Positions 33,687 through 41,885 of a stretch of 53,386 bases of DNA are shown here, piece by piece (the stretch's first letter is position 1; each line of letters begins with the position of its first letter). This DNA comes from Peptococcaceae bacterium (GTDB taxonomy: Bacteria > Bacillota > Desulfotomaculia > Desulfotomaculales > Desulfocucumaceae). Location of the stretch: assembly GCA_023512435.1 (NCBI GenBank), contig JAILZP010000024.1, positions 1 to 53,386 on the forward strand. The letters run 5' to 3'. The notes under the pieces were generated by a model. That model did not search any database, was not told the DNA's origin, and worked only from the letters and a program-made list of their open reading frames with translations. A program made the position numbers and the translations under genes.

Positions 33687-34145
33687 TTATTCGTTACTAA
33701 TCCTGTCCGCATCGACAATAGCCATGGTGCACCGGGAAATGCACACCAGTTTTTCCTCCTCGTCGGAAATCCTTATTTCCCAAACCATCGTGGTACGCCC
33801 CTTGTATAAAGGAACGGCCCTGGCCCTCACCGTCCCGGACCGCTTCGGCCGCAAATGGTTGGCGTTTATTTCCAAGCCTACGGGCAATTGTTTTTTCGGG
33901 TCCAAATTGAGATATGTGCCCGTTGAGGCTGCAGTCTCGGCCAGGACCACCGAGGCTCCGCCGTGAAGCAAGCCCAGCGGCTGGTGGGTCCTTGAATCTA
34001 CGGGCATGGTCATAATAACCAGGTCCGGACTCAGGTGTTCGGCTTTTATCCCCAGCAAACCAACGATACTGTTGCCAAACACGCTCTGGTAGTCTACGGT
34101 GCCGGTCACGCTCAACAACTCCTTCCGGCGGCCCGGGATGATCAT
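33687..34145 (-). CDS. Hotdog-fold thioesterase, PaaI family
   Basis: This 152-residue cytoplasmic enzyme of the hotdog fold should hydrolyse an acyl-CoA thioester. The motif LLHGGASVVLAETAAS (about 58-73) is the active-site helix with the catalytic Glu; RTHQPLGLLHGG and NANHLRPKRSGTV are typical of PaaI/YdiI/EntH enzymes. It lies directly downstream of the acyl-CoA synthetase genes, 34 bases after the beta subunit gene, which suggests that it clears or recycles CoA esters of the same pathway. The substrate is unknown. Confidence 0.87.
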   Translation of the reverse strand: MIIPGRRKELLSVTGTVDYQSVFGNSIVGLLGIKAEHLSPDLVIMTMPVDSRTHQPLGLLHGGASVVLAETAASTGTYLNLDPKKQLPVGLEINANHLRPKRSGTVRARAVPLYKGRTTMVWEIRISDEEEKLVCISRCTMAIVDADRISNE

Positions 34146-34179
34146 GTCACCGCCAAATGCAGGTCCCTCCGGCCGCGGA

Positions 34180-34878
34180 TCACGCTTTCGGGGCCAGGAC
34201 GATCCTGGCGTCGGCGGCGATCACCCCGTTTCCGGCTGCCATCAGCGGATTTATGTCCATTTCCTCTATTTCCGGGTGGCCATCGATAAAATCGGAAAGT
34301 TTCATCAGAACGTCCACGACGGCATCCTCGTTCACCGGCGCAGATCCTCTGAAACCCCTGATCAGCGGGTAGCCCCTGATCCCGGTGATCATGTCCCTGG
34401 CGTCAATTTCGGTCAGAGGCACAATCCTGAAGCACACGTCCCTCAATACCTCCACCAGAATTCCTCCCAGCCCGAACATAAGCATGGGGCCGAACTGGGG
34501 ATCCTTGGTCATGCCGACAATCATTTCGGTACCCCCGGAAACCATCCTCTGCACGGACACGCCTTCCACCCGGGCCCGGGGATACCTTTCCAGGATCCCG
34601 GCCATAATCTTTTCATAAGCCTCCCCGACCTGTTCCGGGCCGGACAGGTTCAGCCGGACGCCCCCGGCCTCGGTTTTATGCAGGACATCCGGCGATACAA
34701 TCTTCAGGACCACGGGAAACCCCAGCTTCATACCCAAAGAAACGGCCTCCTCCCTGGTCCGGGCAATCAGCGTCTCGTTCACCGGGATTCCCGCTTCCCT
34801 GAGAACTTCTTTGGCCTCGACCTCGGCCAGGATGCTCCGGCCTTGACTTTTGAACCGTTCCAGAACTGAAGCCTTCAT
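34180..34878 (-). CDS. ADP-forming acyl-CoA synthetase, beta (ATP-grasp) subunit
   Basis: This 232-residue ATP-grasp subunit transfers phosphate between ADP and the phosphohistidine of the alpha subunit. It shows GFPVVLKIVSPDVLHKTEAGGV (seen in two overlapping blocks, about 53-75), PQFGPMLMFGLGG and the metal-binding end MDINPLMA. The length is that of the separate beta subunits of archaeal Acd and of many bacterial homologues. It starts inside the stop of the alpha gene (ATGA overlap), so the two are translated together. Function: acyl-CoA + ADP + Pi to acid + ATP + CoA. Confidence 0.88.
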   Translation of the reverse strand: MKASVLERFKSQGRSILAEVEAKEVLREAGIPVNETLIARTREEAVSLGMKLGFPVVLKIVSPDVLHKTEAGGVRLNLSGPEQVGEAYEKIMAGILERYPRARVEGVSVQRMVSGGTEMIVGMTKDPQFGPMLMFGLGGILVEVLRDVCFRIVPLTEIDARDMITGIRGYPLIRGFRGSAPVNEDAVVDVLMKLSDFIDGHPEIEEMDINPLMAAGNGVIAADARIVLAPKA

Positions 34879-36347
34879 TTCGCACCTCCGGCCTGCATCC
34901 TTTTTCTGTTCAGGAAGTAGTTCACCAGCTTGCTCACGGAAGTTGCGGCGCCTCTTACCGACGAGAAGACCGCAATTCCATGCGAGGCCAGAAACTCGCG
35001 TTTTTCCAGCAGGGTTCTCCAGCGCAATTCACCGGTATGGGACATTCCCAGCCCCGGGTTGGCAACGGTGGCAACAATGGGCTTGATTCCCGCAGACAAA
35101 ATATTGAGGTATTCGTTGGTCTCCATGGTTATAAGCTGGCTCCACATTATATCGTCAAAGGGGTTTTCCTCGGTGACGTTGCAAATCAGGAAGTCGAAAC
35201 CGCTGCTCCGGGCCATGATCTGCATGAGCTCTCCGGGCATAAGGCCGCTTCCGGAGAGAATCGAAAAATCTACCGGATTTCCCAGCCAGTTTTCCAGCCT
35301 GGGTTCCCTTTCCCTGATCAGCCCCCTGACGTCTTCGGGAAAGTCGGCCACTTCCAGCCCAGCCTGCTCGCACTCGTCGGCGGACAGCACCACCTTTCCC
35401 CCGCTGCCCCCGATCACCCCGACCCGCTTCCCGGTGATTTCCGGCAGAAAGTTGAAGGCCACGGTTAAGTCCACCAGTTCGTCCAGGTCCGCGGCCTGCA
35501 CGGCATTGCACTGCCGGAACAGGACTTCCCAGGCGCTGGTGGACCCGGCTATGGAGGCGGTGTGGGAAAAAGTGCTCCTGTTCCCGGCCCCCGTTTTCCC
35601 GCCCTTCAACACCAACACCGGCTTGACGGCCGCGGCCTCCCTCAGCGCTTTAAAAAACCGGCGGCCGTCCCTGACGCCCTCGATGTACATGACTATCAGG
35701 CCGGTTTCACGGTCTCCGGCCAGGTACTCCAGGAGGTCGGACTCATTTATCCCTGAGGCGTTGCCGTAGGAGACCACCTTGCTGAAGGCAACCCCCCTCA
35801 GCGAGGCATAGCGTATAAAATTAATCGAAAGCCCCCCGCTCTGGAATATGCCGCCCACCCTGCCAGGCTTCCCGGGGAGTCCGTAGGCGTAGGAAATTCC
35901 TTCCCCGGGGTGGTAGAGCCCCATGCAGTTCGGTCCGAGAAGGATCAGGCCCAGCCTGCGGGCCTCTGAAGCTATTTCCTGCTCGATCCGGCGGCCCTCC
36001 TCGTCCCCGGTCTCGCTCATCCTGGCGGTAAAGAGGTGCACCCCCCTCACTTTTTTGGCCGGGCACTGGCGGATCAATTCCGGCACGTGCCCGGCGGCCA
36101 CGCACGAAATCACGTAGTCCACGTCCCCGGGAACATCTTTCAGGGACGGGTACGATTTAAACCCCAGCACTTCACCGTTCCTGGGATTCACCGGGTAAAG
36201 GGCCCCCCTGTACCCGGCCTTGACAAGGTAGTCCATGAACAGGTAACCGAAAGTGTTTGGAGTATTGGACGCCCCCACCACCGCAATTGACCGGGGATGG
36301 AAAAAAAGGTCCAGCCTTTCCGACATCGTTGTTTCTGTTTCTGTCAT
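34875..36347 (-). CDS. ADP-forming acyl-CoA synthetase, alpha subunit
   Basis: This 490-residue subunit has a CoA-binding Rossmann domain (about 12-135, IAVVGASNTPNTFGY) and two flavodoxin-like ligase domains. The phosphorylated histidine is H262 in FSHTASIAGS, matching the SHTGSLAG loop of Acd-type enzymes. LGPNCMGLYHP (137-147) is the second CoA-site block. With the beta subunit it would make ATP from acetyl-CoA or another acyl-CoA, a form of energy conservation common in fermenters and syntrophs. The first ATG has GGAGG upstream at a rather long distance; ATG codon 8 lacks a site. Confidence 0.88.
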   Translation of the reverse strand: MTETETTMSERLDLFFHPRSIAVVGASNTPNTFGYLFMDYLVKAGYRGALYPVNPRNGEVLGFKSYPSLKDVPGDVDYVISCVAAGHVPELIRQCPAKKVRGVHLFTARMSETGDEEGRRIEQEIASEARRLGLILLGPNCMGLYHPGEGISYAYGLPGKPGRVGGIFQSGGLSINFIRYASLRGVAFSKVVSYGNASGINESDLLEYLAGDRETGLIVMYIEGVRDGRRFFKALREAAAVKPVLVLKGGKTGAGNRSTFSHTASIAGSTSAWEVLFRQCNAVQAADLDELVDLTVAFNFLPEITGKRVGVIGGSGGKVVLSADECEQAGLEVADFPEDVRGLIREREPRLENWLGNPVDFSILSGSGLMPGELMQIMARSSGFDFLICNVTEENPFDDIMWSQLITMETNEYLNILSAGIKPIVATVANPGLGMSHTGELRWRTLLEKREFLASHGIAVFSSVRGAATSVSKLVNYFLNRKRMQAGGAK

Positions 36348-36614
36348 CTGCCTGCCGAACCTCCGTACAACATGTGGTTTAAAAGTATATTGGGCTATAA
36401 TTCAACAAATTCTTTAAGGATAAAAATATTCCTCCCGCAAAAATTAAACATTGATCAATACTGCAAAAAAAAACCGGAATACCGGGGTCACTAAAACGTC
36501 GGGTGATTTAATGCACCCGGCCCATGTTTTACGTCGGACTCCTCACGGCCTAATGGACATAACCGATCTCCTCCGGCAAGAATGGGGATCCTGGCGACCC
36601 TGAGTCCTGCCCGT
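36348..36614. other. Gap between the acyl-CoA synthetase and the 79-aa gene
   Basis: About 270 bases without a convincing gene. It should hold the promoter of the acyl-CoA synthetase genes; the AT-rich part 36375-36460 is the likely place. The GC-rich part 36540-36614 continues an open frame of the next feature in a different frame and may be decayed coding sequence. Confidence 0.3.
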
Positions 36615-36854
36615 TCAAGAAAAAAGGCCCCCGTCAAACAACCAGCCATTCCCTGGCTTCCAAGCCCAAAGCCACCGAGGTGTCCTGGACCCGTACAAAT
36701 CGAAGAAGTACGGGGCGTATTTGACCAGGTTTTCAAGGAGTTCTTTATCCTCGTCACACAGCCTCTGTTGTCCGTCCGGGTCATTCGCCGCCGGCGGGGA
36801 CGCCTGGGCGGGTGCCGTTTGGGCATATGGTGGAACTGTAAAATCACTTTTCAC
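36615..36854 (-). CDS. Hypothetical protein (79 aa), possibly a remnant
   Basis: The GTG start has AAGGGG nine bases upstream. The N-terminal part is Pro/Ala-rich (AQTAPAQASPPA), followed by an acidic helix and ENLVKYAPYFFDLYGS, which looks like folded protein sequence. The C terminus, WLWAWKPGNGWLFDGGLFS, is aromatic. An overlapping frame remains open past this stop to about 36491, so the gene may be frameshifted and once longer. No family is recognised. Confidence 0.45.
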   Translation of the reverse strand: MKSDFTVPPYAQTAPAQASPPAANDPDGQQRLCDEDKELLENLVKYAPYFFDLYGSRTPRWLWAWKPGNGWLFDGGLFS

Positions 36855-37000
36855 AACAGGAACCCCTTAAATGTTAAAATTATGCAACTGTAACTTGTTA
36901 TTGCAAAAAATGTGCCATATCAAAAAATGTTTAAAAATCAGTTTTTTCATCGCATCCTGTTTCAAAATGGAAAACTGCGGTTTTCTTTTTAAAACCAGGA

Positions 37001-37831
37001 CTAACCGCCGGCAATTACCTCTCTGTCCAGCACGCTTCCCTTGACGCCGATTTTTACTGTTTCCACAGGAACATCGATTCCGCTCCTTTCCAGGGCCTCC
37101 CGGACAATCCGCACGAATCCGCTGCAGCAGGATATTTCCATGTAGACCACGGTTATGCTCCTGACGTTGACGCTCTCAAGGATCTGTTCAATCTTTTCCA
37201 CGTAGGCCGCAGCGTCGTCAAACTTGGGGCAGCCGGCGGCCACCGCCCTTCCCTTGATAAAGTCTCTGTGCAAGTTGCCGTAAGCGAAGGGAACACAATC
37301 CGCCACCAGGACCAGGTCCGCGTTTTTCAGAAAATCCGCGGCCGGCGGAATTAAATACAGCTTCACCGGCCAGTGGCCCAGGGCGGAAAAGCCCCCGGCC
37401 TCCCCGGCCTGTTCATCCCGGTCTTCCGCGGCCGGTCCTGCCTGTCCGGCGCTGCCTTCATTCCCCCAGCTCACCACCTGGCACGATGGACACCCGGAAG
37501 AGTGCCCGGCCCGGTCAAAGCCCGGATCCTCGATCCCGTGGGCGCGCATGTGCTCCCGGTGTCTTTCTGCAAGTTCGGGCGATTGCTTTTCCAGGTGGGC
37601 GATCACTCCCCTGGCGTCGTAATCTTCGGCCTCCCTTTCCTCCACCCGGAGCGCCCCCTGGGGGCAATGTCCCAAACAGGCTCCCAGACCGTCACAATAA
37701 CTCTCCCTCACCAGCCTGGCCTTGCCCTCCACGATCTGCAGGGCCCCCTCGGGACAGCCCGGCAGGCACAACCCGCAGCCGTTGCACAGTTCCTCGTCGA
37801 TCCGGATGATTTTTCTTTTCTTTTTAGCCAT
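37001..37831 (-). CDS. Dicluster ferredoxin-domain protein (276 aa)
   Basis: The N-terminal ferredoxin domain has one full 4Fe-4S motif, CNGCGLCLPGCP (16-27), and a second block CDGLGACLGHCP (46-57) lacking the usual second cysteine. More cysteines follow in CPSC (about 114-117), GCPKFDD and CCSGF. The C-terminal half (about 160-276) is a Rossmann-like domain with ADLVLVADCVPFAYG and PKFDDAAAYVEKI. Such proteins occur in many strict anaerobes, and their function is not settled. The ATG at 37831 is placed by GGGAGG nine bases upstream. It overlaps the preceding gene by eight bases, so the two form an operon. Confidence 0.8.
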   Translation of the reverse strand: MAKKKRKIIRIDEELCNGCGLCLPGCPEGALQIVEGKARLVRESYCDGLGACLGHCPQGALRVEEREAEDYDARGVIAHLEKQSPELAERHREHMRAHGIEDPGFDRAGHSSGCPSCQVVSWGNEGSAGQAGPAAEDRDEQAGEAGGFSALGHWPVKLYLIPPAADFLKNADLVLVADCVPFAYGNLHRDFIKGRAVAAGCPKFDDAAAYVEKIEQILESVNVRSITVVYMEISCCSGFVRIVREALERSGIDVPVETVKIGVKGSVLDREVIAGG

Positions 37832-38435
37832 TTTCATCAACCTCCCTGATCAGATCGGCAATTTTTTCCCTGAGGATGTTTATCACCCGCCGGTATCCGG
37901 CGGGATCTTTCCCCCGCGGATCGGGAATGTCCCACCGGATGACCCTGGCCTTTTCCAGTCCCGGGGGGAGATCCACCTCCGGCCCCAACAGGACGTATAT
38001 GTCCGCAGCGCCTATTCTTGACAGGTCCTTCGGCTTGCCGCGCCAGGCAATGCCTTCGGCGCCGAGGGCATCCACCGCCCCCTGGTCAACGGCGCTTCCC
38101 GGGCTCACCCCCGCGCTCACAAACCCCAGTTTTGGGGAGGTGTTTATCTCCTTGGCCAGGGCCTCGGCCAGCACGCTCCGCACCGCGTTCTCAACGCCCA
38201 CAAAGGCCACCCTGAAGCGCTTCAGCTTCCTGTAAAGATCCTCTCCCACGCAGTACTTGGCGTACTTGCACCACTGAATGCACGACTCCAGGTCGTTGTA
38301 AACAGTAAATCCGCATTTGTCGCAATCCACCTTCACGTCGTTGGAGAAAACCTCCACCTCATTGCCGCACTCCGGGCACTTTTTTATTTTCAGTGTGGGA
38401 GTACCCGCCAGCGATCCCGGGCACCTGTTCAGCAA
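37824..38435 (-). CDS. Zinc-ribbon protein with inactive phosphatase-like domain
   Basis: This 203-residue protein begins with a zinc ribbon (C20, C23, C38, C41), then a cysteine-rich stretch (C52, C56, C62). Residues 73-200 resemble a low-molecular-weight tyrosine phosphatase / ArsC-type domain: FVGVENAVRSVLAEALA aligns with the P-loop, and DIPDPRG (about 169-175) matches the general-acid loop. The catalytic cysteine is replaced by glycine (G80), while R86 and S87 stay. It should bind a phosphate-like group but not act as a phosphatase or arsenate reductase. The TTG start follows GGGGGG. It is translated ahead of, and overlaps, the ferredoxin gene. Confidence 0.78.
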   Translation of the reverse strand: MLNRCPGSLAGTPTLKIKKCPECGNEVEVFSNDVKVDCDKCGFTVYNDLESCIQWCKYAKYCVGEDLYRKLKRFRVAFVGVENAVRSVLAEALAKEINTSPKLGFVSAGVSPGSAVDQGAVDALGAEGIAWRGKPKDLSRIGAADIYVLLGPEVDLPPGLEKARVIRWDIPDPRGKDPAGYRRVINILREKIADLIREVDENG

Positions 38436-38569
38436 TGGTATTACCCCCCTGCTTCTTTTTCTGTAATACTAACCGTTTTATCAGTTATTGGGAATTTTCC
38501 AGGTCACAAAAATAGAGTGATCTTTGTCATACTTCACCGCATCCTCACCCGTCTCGCCCAAATTTAATT

Positions 38570-38598
38570 TTGACTTCCGGCACGCTAAGTGCTATTAT
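38570..38598 (+). promoter_or_regulatory. Promoter of the zinc-ribbon gene
   Basis: -35 TTGACT (38570-38575) and -10 TATTAT (38593-38598), 17 bases apart, with TGC just before the -10 (extended -10). Confidence 0.7.
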
Positions 38599-38644
38599 AT
38601 CACTGTCCATTAATTAGGTTTTGTCTTTTCCCTCTCTCAATTTT

Positions 38645-38678
38645 CATTGGTTAGGGAGCAAAATTCCTAATGCCAATG
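38645..38678 (+). promoter_or_regulatory. Leader hairpin before the zinc-ribbon gene
   Basis: CATTGGTTAGG pairs with CCTAA-TG-CCAATG (11 bp, two-base bulge, ten-base loop). No U-tract follows, and the ribosome site GGGAGG lies 13 bases downstream, so it may act on translation or mRNA stability. Confidence 0.5.
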
Positions 38679-38704
38679 GATAAAATCACCAGGGAGGTTT
38701 TTTA

Positions 38705-38998
38705 ATGTTTCAGGACCGTAAACTGACATGTCGTGATTGCGGGACGGAGTTCATTTTTTCTGCTTCGGAACAGGAATTTTTTGCTGAAAAGGGGTACACC
38801 AACGACCCCGGCCGCTGCCCCGGGTGCCGCGCGGCCCGCAAGGACAGAAGGGGCGGCCGCTACGGGTACGGCCGCCAGGAACGACAGATGTATCCGGTTG
38901 TTTGCAGCGCCTGCGGCAAGCAGACCGAGGTCCCCTTCCAGCCCACCGAAAACAGGCCGGTGTACTGCAGGGACTGCTACCGGCCTTCCCGCTACTAG
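38705..38998 (+). CDS. Zinc-ribbon domain protein (97 aa)
   Basis: This small basic protein has four zinc knuckles: CRDC (9-12), CPGC (38-41), CSAC (68-71) and CRDC (88-91). The middle is rich in Arg, Gly and Tyr (RRGGRYGYGRQ), as in RNA- or DNA-binding linkers. It matches the family of short bacterial double zinc-ribbon proteins (probable zinc-ribbon domain plus CxxC_CxxC type). Function unknown; nucleic-acid binding is inferred from the basic linker. It is monocistronic, with a good promoter, leader hairpin and terminator. Confidence 0.85.
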   Translation: MFQDRKLTCRDCGTEFIFSASEQEFFAEKGYTNDPGRCPGCRAARKDRRGGRYGYGRQERQMYPVVCSACGKQTEVPFQPTENRPVYCRDCYRPSRY

Positions 38999-39010
38999 GG
39001 AAAACAACCA

Positions 39011-39044
39011 GCCTGCCGCAAACATTCACGCGGCAGGCTTTTTT
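39011..39044 (+). terminator. Terminator after the zinc-ribbon gene
   Basis: The perfect stem GCCTGCCGC / GCGGCAGGC with a ten-base loop is followed by six T. Confidence 0.85.
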
Positions 39045-39070
39045 ATCTACGGCCCCGGCGAGTTCAGTTT

Positions 39071-39832
39071 TTATAAAGACTCCCACGGACAAAGCTTTTT
39101 TTCCGCCCACTCCAGGACCAGGTACAGAAAAAATCCCATCAGGCCCATGGCTATAATCCCGGCAAACATCACGTCCCACTCCAGCCTGGCCCAGGCCTCC
39201 ATCAGGTAGTAGCCGATACCGCCCGCACCACCCCGGCTGGCTAAGGTTTCAGAGAAAAACAGGACGGCTATGGCGGTTCCCAGGCTGATCCTGAGGGCGG
39301 TCAGGATTTTCGGCAGGCAGGCCGGAAAGATAACGTGGCGGTAAATCTGCAATTCACCGGCGCCCAGGGAAAGCACGGAATCCACCATGCTTTTGTTTAC
39401 CTGGCGGGAGGCATCCCTGGTGGTGACAAGGATCTGGAAAAAAACAATAACCGAGATCAAAAATATCTTTGAAACGTCCCCAAGCCCCAGGAGGGTGATG
39501 ACCAGGGGCAAGAATATGATCTTGGGAACCGGGTAGGTCAGGTAGACAAACGGGGCGGCGTAGCGGTCCAGCCTTTCAACCCGGCCCAGGACCATACCCA
39601 GGGCCACTGCGGGCACCAGCGCCGCCGCAAGACTGACGACCACCCTGTATGTGCTGACCAGCAGGTGGGCCCAGAGGCCTTTTCCCATTTCACGGCCGAA
39701 GGCCAGGAAAGACTCGCAGGGCCCCGGAAAATAAGGCTTGTTCAGGGACAGGGAGGCCAGTCCCCACACGGCCAGCAGAAGAATTACCGCCCCGGCGTAG
39801 TCCGCCGCAACATGTTTTGGTTTACTGTGCAC
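39071..39832 (-). CDS. ABC transporter permease, SsuC/TauC family
   Basis: This 253-residue inner-membrane permease of the nitrate/sulfonate/taurine family has about six helices. The EAA-type loop that contacts the ATPase is around residues 155-185 (SLGAGELQIYRHVIFPACLPKILTALRIS region). The length is normal. It overlaps the ATPase gene by 11 bases. With the ATPase and the binding lipoprotein it forms a complete importer; the substrate class (sulfonate, thiamine precursor, nitrate) cannot be fixed from sequence. Confidence 0.9.
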   Translation of the reverse strand: MHSKPKHVAADYAGAVILLLAVWGLASLSLNKPYFPGPCESFLAFGREMGKGLWAHLLVSTYRVVVSLAAALVPAVALGMVLGRVERLDRYAAPFVYLTYPVPKIIFLPLVITLLGLGDVSKIFLISVIVFFQILVTTRDASRQVNKSMVDSVLSLGAGELQIYRHVIFPACLPKILTALRISLGTAIAVLFFSETLASRGGAGGIGYYLMEAWARLEWDVMFAGIIAMGLMGFFLYLVLEWAEKKLCPWESL

Positions 39833-40583
39833 TGTTACCCCGCCCCCTCTCGATTATCTCCCGGACCAGGGAGCAGCGGTCGTAAAAGAGGGGCTGGCGG
39901 CGGTAATCCCGGTCCCCCATTTCATAGTTCCGGACGGTGTGCAGGATTCGTCCCGGCCCGGCAGAGAAAATGAGGATTTTCTGTCCGAGAAACACGGCTT
40001 CTTCTATGTTGTGGGTAACCAGCACCATGGTCGATTTCTTTTTTTTCCAGAACTCCAGCAGGGTGTCCTGGAGGCCTTCCCTGGTCAGGGCGTCCAGAGA
40101 GGAAAACGGTTCGTCCATTAAAAAAAGGTCGGGCTTCAAGGTCAGCGACCGGGCTATGGCCACGCGCTGGCGCTGACCGCCGCTCAGCTGGGCCGGGTAA
40201 TGGTCCCTGGCCTCCCAGATCCCCAACTCCTTCATGGATTCCTCGGCCGCCGCCAGGCTTTCTTTTTTGGGAACCCCCCTGATTAACAGTCCCAGGGCGG
40301 TGTTTTGCAGGGCGGTCTTCCAGGGAAGCAGGCCGTAGTCCTGGAGGATCAAGGCAGTCTCCCGCCTTTTCGGCCGCACGGGTTCCCCGTTGATGTTCAC
40401 CTCTCCCCGGGTATGCTTCAGCAGTCCCGCCAGGACGTACAGCAGGGTGCTTTTCCCGCACCCCGACGGGCCGATAATGGCGCAGGTATGCCCCTTTTCC
40501 AGGGTGAATCCGACGCCGGTGAGGGCTGTTACCCGGGTATTTTTGTTCACGTAAGTTACTTCCAGTCCGCTGACCTTGATCAT
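39822..40583 (-). CDS. ABC transporter ATPase, SsuB/TauB family
   Basis: This 253-residue cytoplasmic ATPase has Walker A GPSGCGKS (38-45), the signature LSGGQRQRVAIA (about 133-144), Walker B DLFLMDEPFSSLD and the switch histidine in LVTHNIEEA. It powers the adjacent permease. It starts immediately after the binding-protein gene and overlaps the permease gene. Confidence 0.93.
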   Translation of the reverse strand: MIKVSGLEVTYVNKNTRVTALTGVGFTLEKGHTCAIIGPSGCGKSTLLYVLAGLLKHTRGEVNINGEPVRPKRRETALILQDYGLLPWKTALQNTALGLLIRGVPKKESLAAAEESMKELGIWEARDHYPAQLSGGQRQRVAIARSLTLKPDLFLMDEPFSSLDALTREGLQDTLLEFWKKKKSTMVLVTHNIEEAVFLGQKILIFSAGPGRILHTVRNYEMGDRDYRRQPLFYDRCSLVREIIERGRGNSAQ

Positions 40584-40584
40584 G

Positions 40585-41544
40585 TTATTTCGAAGGGGGC
40601 AGGAGGTCCACCCTGGTCAAATCCTCGTACCTGAACTCCTGTTTTATAAGCCCCTTGCCCATCATCCATTTGACCACCTTCTCGACCTGCTTTCGATCGG
40701 GCGGCTGGGGCGCCGGATAGCGGTCCACTTTGAACACCTCCAGGGCTTCCCTGGGAACCCTCGCTTTTTCCACCAGCAAAGGCCTGAAGGCATCCGGGCT
40801 GCCGTTGATATCCCCGGCCGCTTTGCCGTAGGCCTTCAGGAATTTTGTGACCGCCCCGGGATTTTTGGCCAAAAAGTCATCCCGGAAATAAATAACGGTC
40901 TGGGACAGGTTGGAAGCGGTATCGTCCGCCACCAGCCGGGCCCCCTTGGCCTCGGCCAGCGCCGCCAGCGGGTCGGGCAGGCAGGCCGCCTTGATTTTAT
41001 TCTCCAGAAGCAGGTTGAACCGCACCGGTATCTTCGGTATGACCTCCTTCTTTATTTCATCGGGCTTCAGTCCCTGTTCCGCCAACAGGTTGTCCACGAC
41101 GTATTCAATAATAGAGTTGGCGGAAACCGCCACCGGCACGTTTTTTAGCTGTCCGGGCACGGTAATCCCGGAACCGGGGGAAGAAAGGATGGCGAACCTC
41201 CCCTCCTGCCCGGTCTCACCCAGTCCCAGCGACACCATCTTCACCGGAGTCCCGCTGTTGTTCAATGCCGCCACGGCCAAAACGTCCCCGAGGGTGCCGT
41301 CTATTTCTCCGGCCTGCATGGCGCTGTCTCTTTCCACCGCACTGTCGAAATTAATCAGGTCCACACTGATGCCTTCCGACTGGAAATACCCTTTGTCCGA
41401 GGCTACATAAAACGGCAGCGATTCCACAATGGGCAGCAGCCCTATTCTGATTTTGTCCTCTTTTTTTCCGGCGCAGCCCGCCGCCGCCATGACTATGATC
41501 AGGAGCAATAAGGCCAGGCAAAGATGCTTTTTAAAACGGCGCAA
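40585..41544 (-). CDS. ABC transporter substrate-binding lipoprotein
   Basis: This 319-residue lipoprotein has a signal peptide with lipobox AAGC (C at about 24). The fold is of the SsuA/ThiY/THI5 type (IRIGLLPIVESLPFYVASDKGYF, then GEIDGTLGDVLAVAAL). It delivers the solute to the permease and ATPase encoded just downstream. The GTG/TTG-type start (TTG at 41544) is set by GGAGGT eight bases upstream. It is distinct from the orphan binding protein at 17324-18394. Confidence 0.9.
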   Translation of the reverse strand: MRRFKKHLCLALLLLIIVMAAAGCAGKKEDKIRIGLLPIVESLPFYVASDKGYFQSEGISVDLINFDSAVERDSAMQAGEIDGTLGDVLAVAALNNSGTPVKMVSLGLGETGQEGRFAILSSPGSGITVPGQLKNVPVAVSANSIIEYVVDNLLAEQGLKPDEIKKEVIPKIPVRFNLLLENKIKAACLPDPLAALAEAKGARLVADDTASNLSQTVIYFRDDFLAKNPGAVTKFLKAYGKAAGDINGSPDAFRPLLVEKARVPREALEVFKVDRYPAPQPPDRKQVEKVVKWMMGKGLIKQEFRYEDLTRVDLLPPSK

Positions 41545-41576
41545 AACCCGGGCACCTCCCGCATGTTGAATTCAAT

Positions 41577-41765
41577 TTATTTTGGGGTTCTGTTTCCGTA
41601 AAAAAATACGAACACGCACAGGGCAATAAGGCCGACGGCTCCAGCTATATACGCCACACCGGCCGCAAAGTCATTGCCGGACATCCGGATCAGGCCCGCC
41701 CAAACCATGCCGACACCCAGCAATACCGAACCGGTGACAAGAAAAACAGACCTTATTTTTTCCAT
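41577..41765 (-). CDS. Small membrane protein (62 aa)
   Basis: Two membrane helices (about 7-27 and 34-56) are separated by a short polar turn (RMSGNDF). ACAGGAGAG lies nine bases before the ATG. It is 32 bases upstream of the ABC lipoprotein gene on the same strand, with no terminator between, so it may be the first gene of that operon. The family is not recognised. Confidence 0.65.
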   Translation of the reverse strand: MEKIRSVFLVTGSVLLGVGMVWAGLIRMSGNDFAAGVAYIAGAVGLIALCVFVFFYGNRTPK

Positions 41766-41885
41766 TAATTTTCTCTCCTGTCATTTCATTGCGCTTAATG
41801 GCTTTCAGCCTGCATTTATACATAAAAAACGCCTTCCCGGTAATTATAATAAAGGTTTCATAAAATTAAAAGGAGGATCTCGCAA

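Noticed and set aside
37824..38435. Arsenate reductase or active low-molecular-weight phosphatase
   Set aside because: The catalytic cysteine of the CX5R loop is glycine, so activity is not expected.
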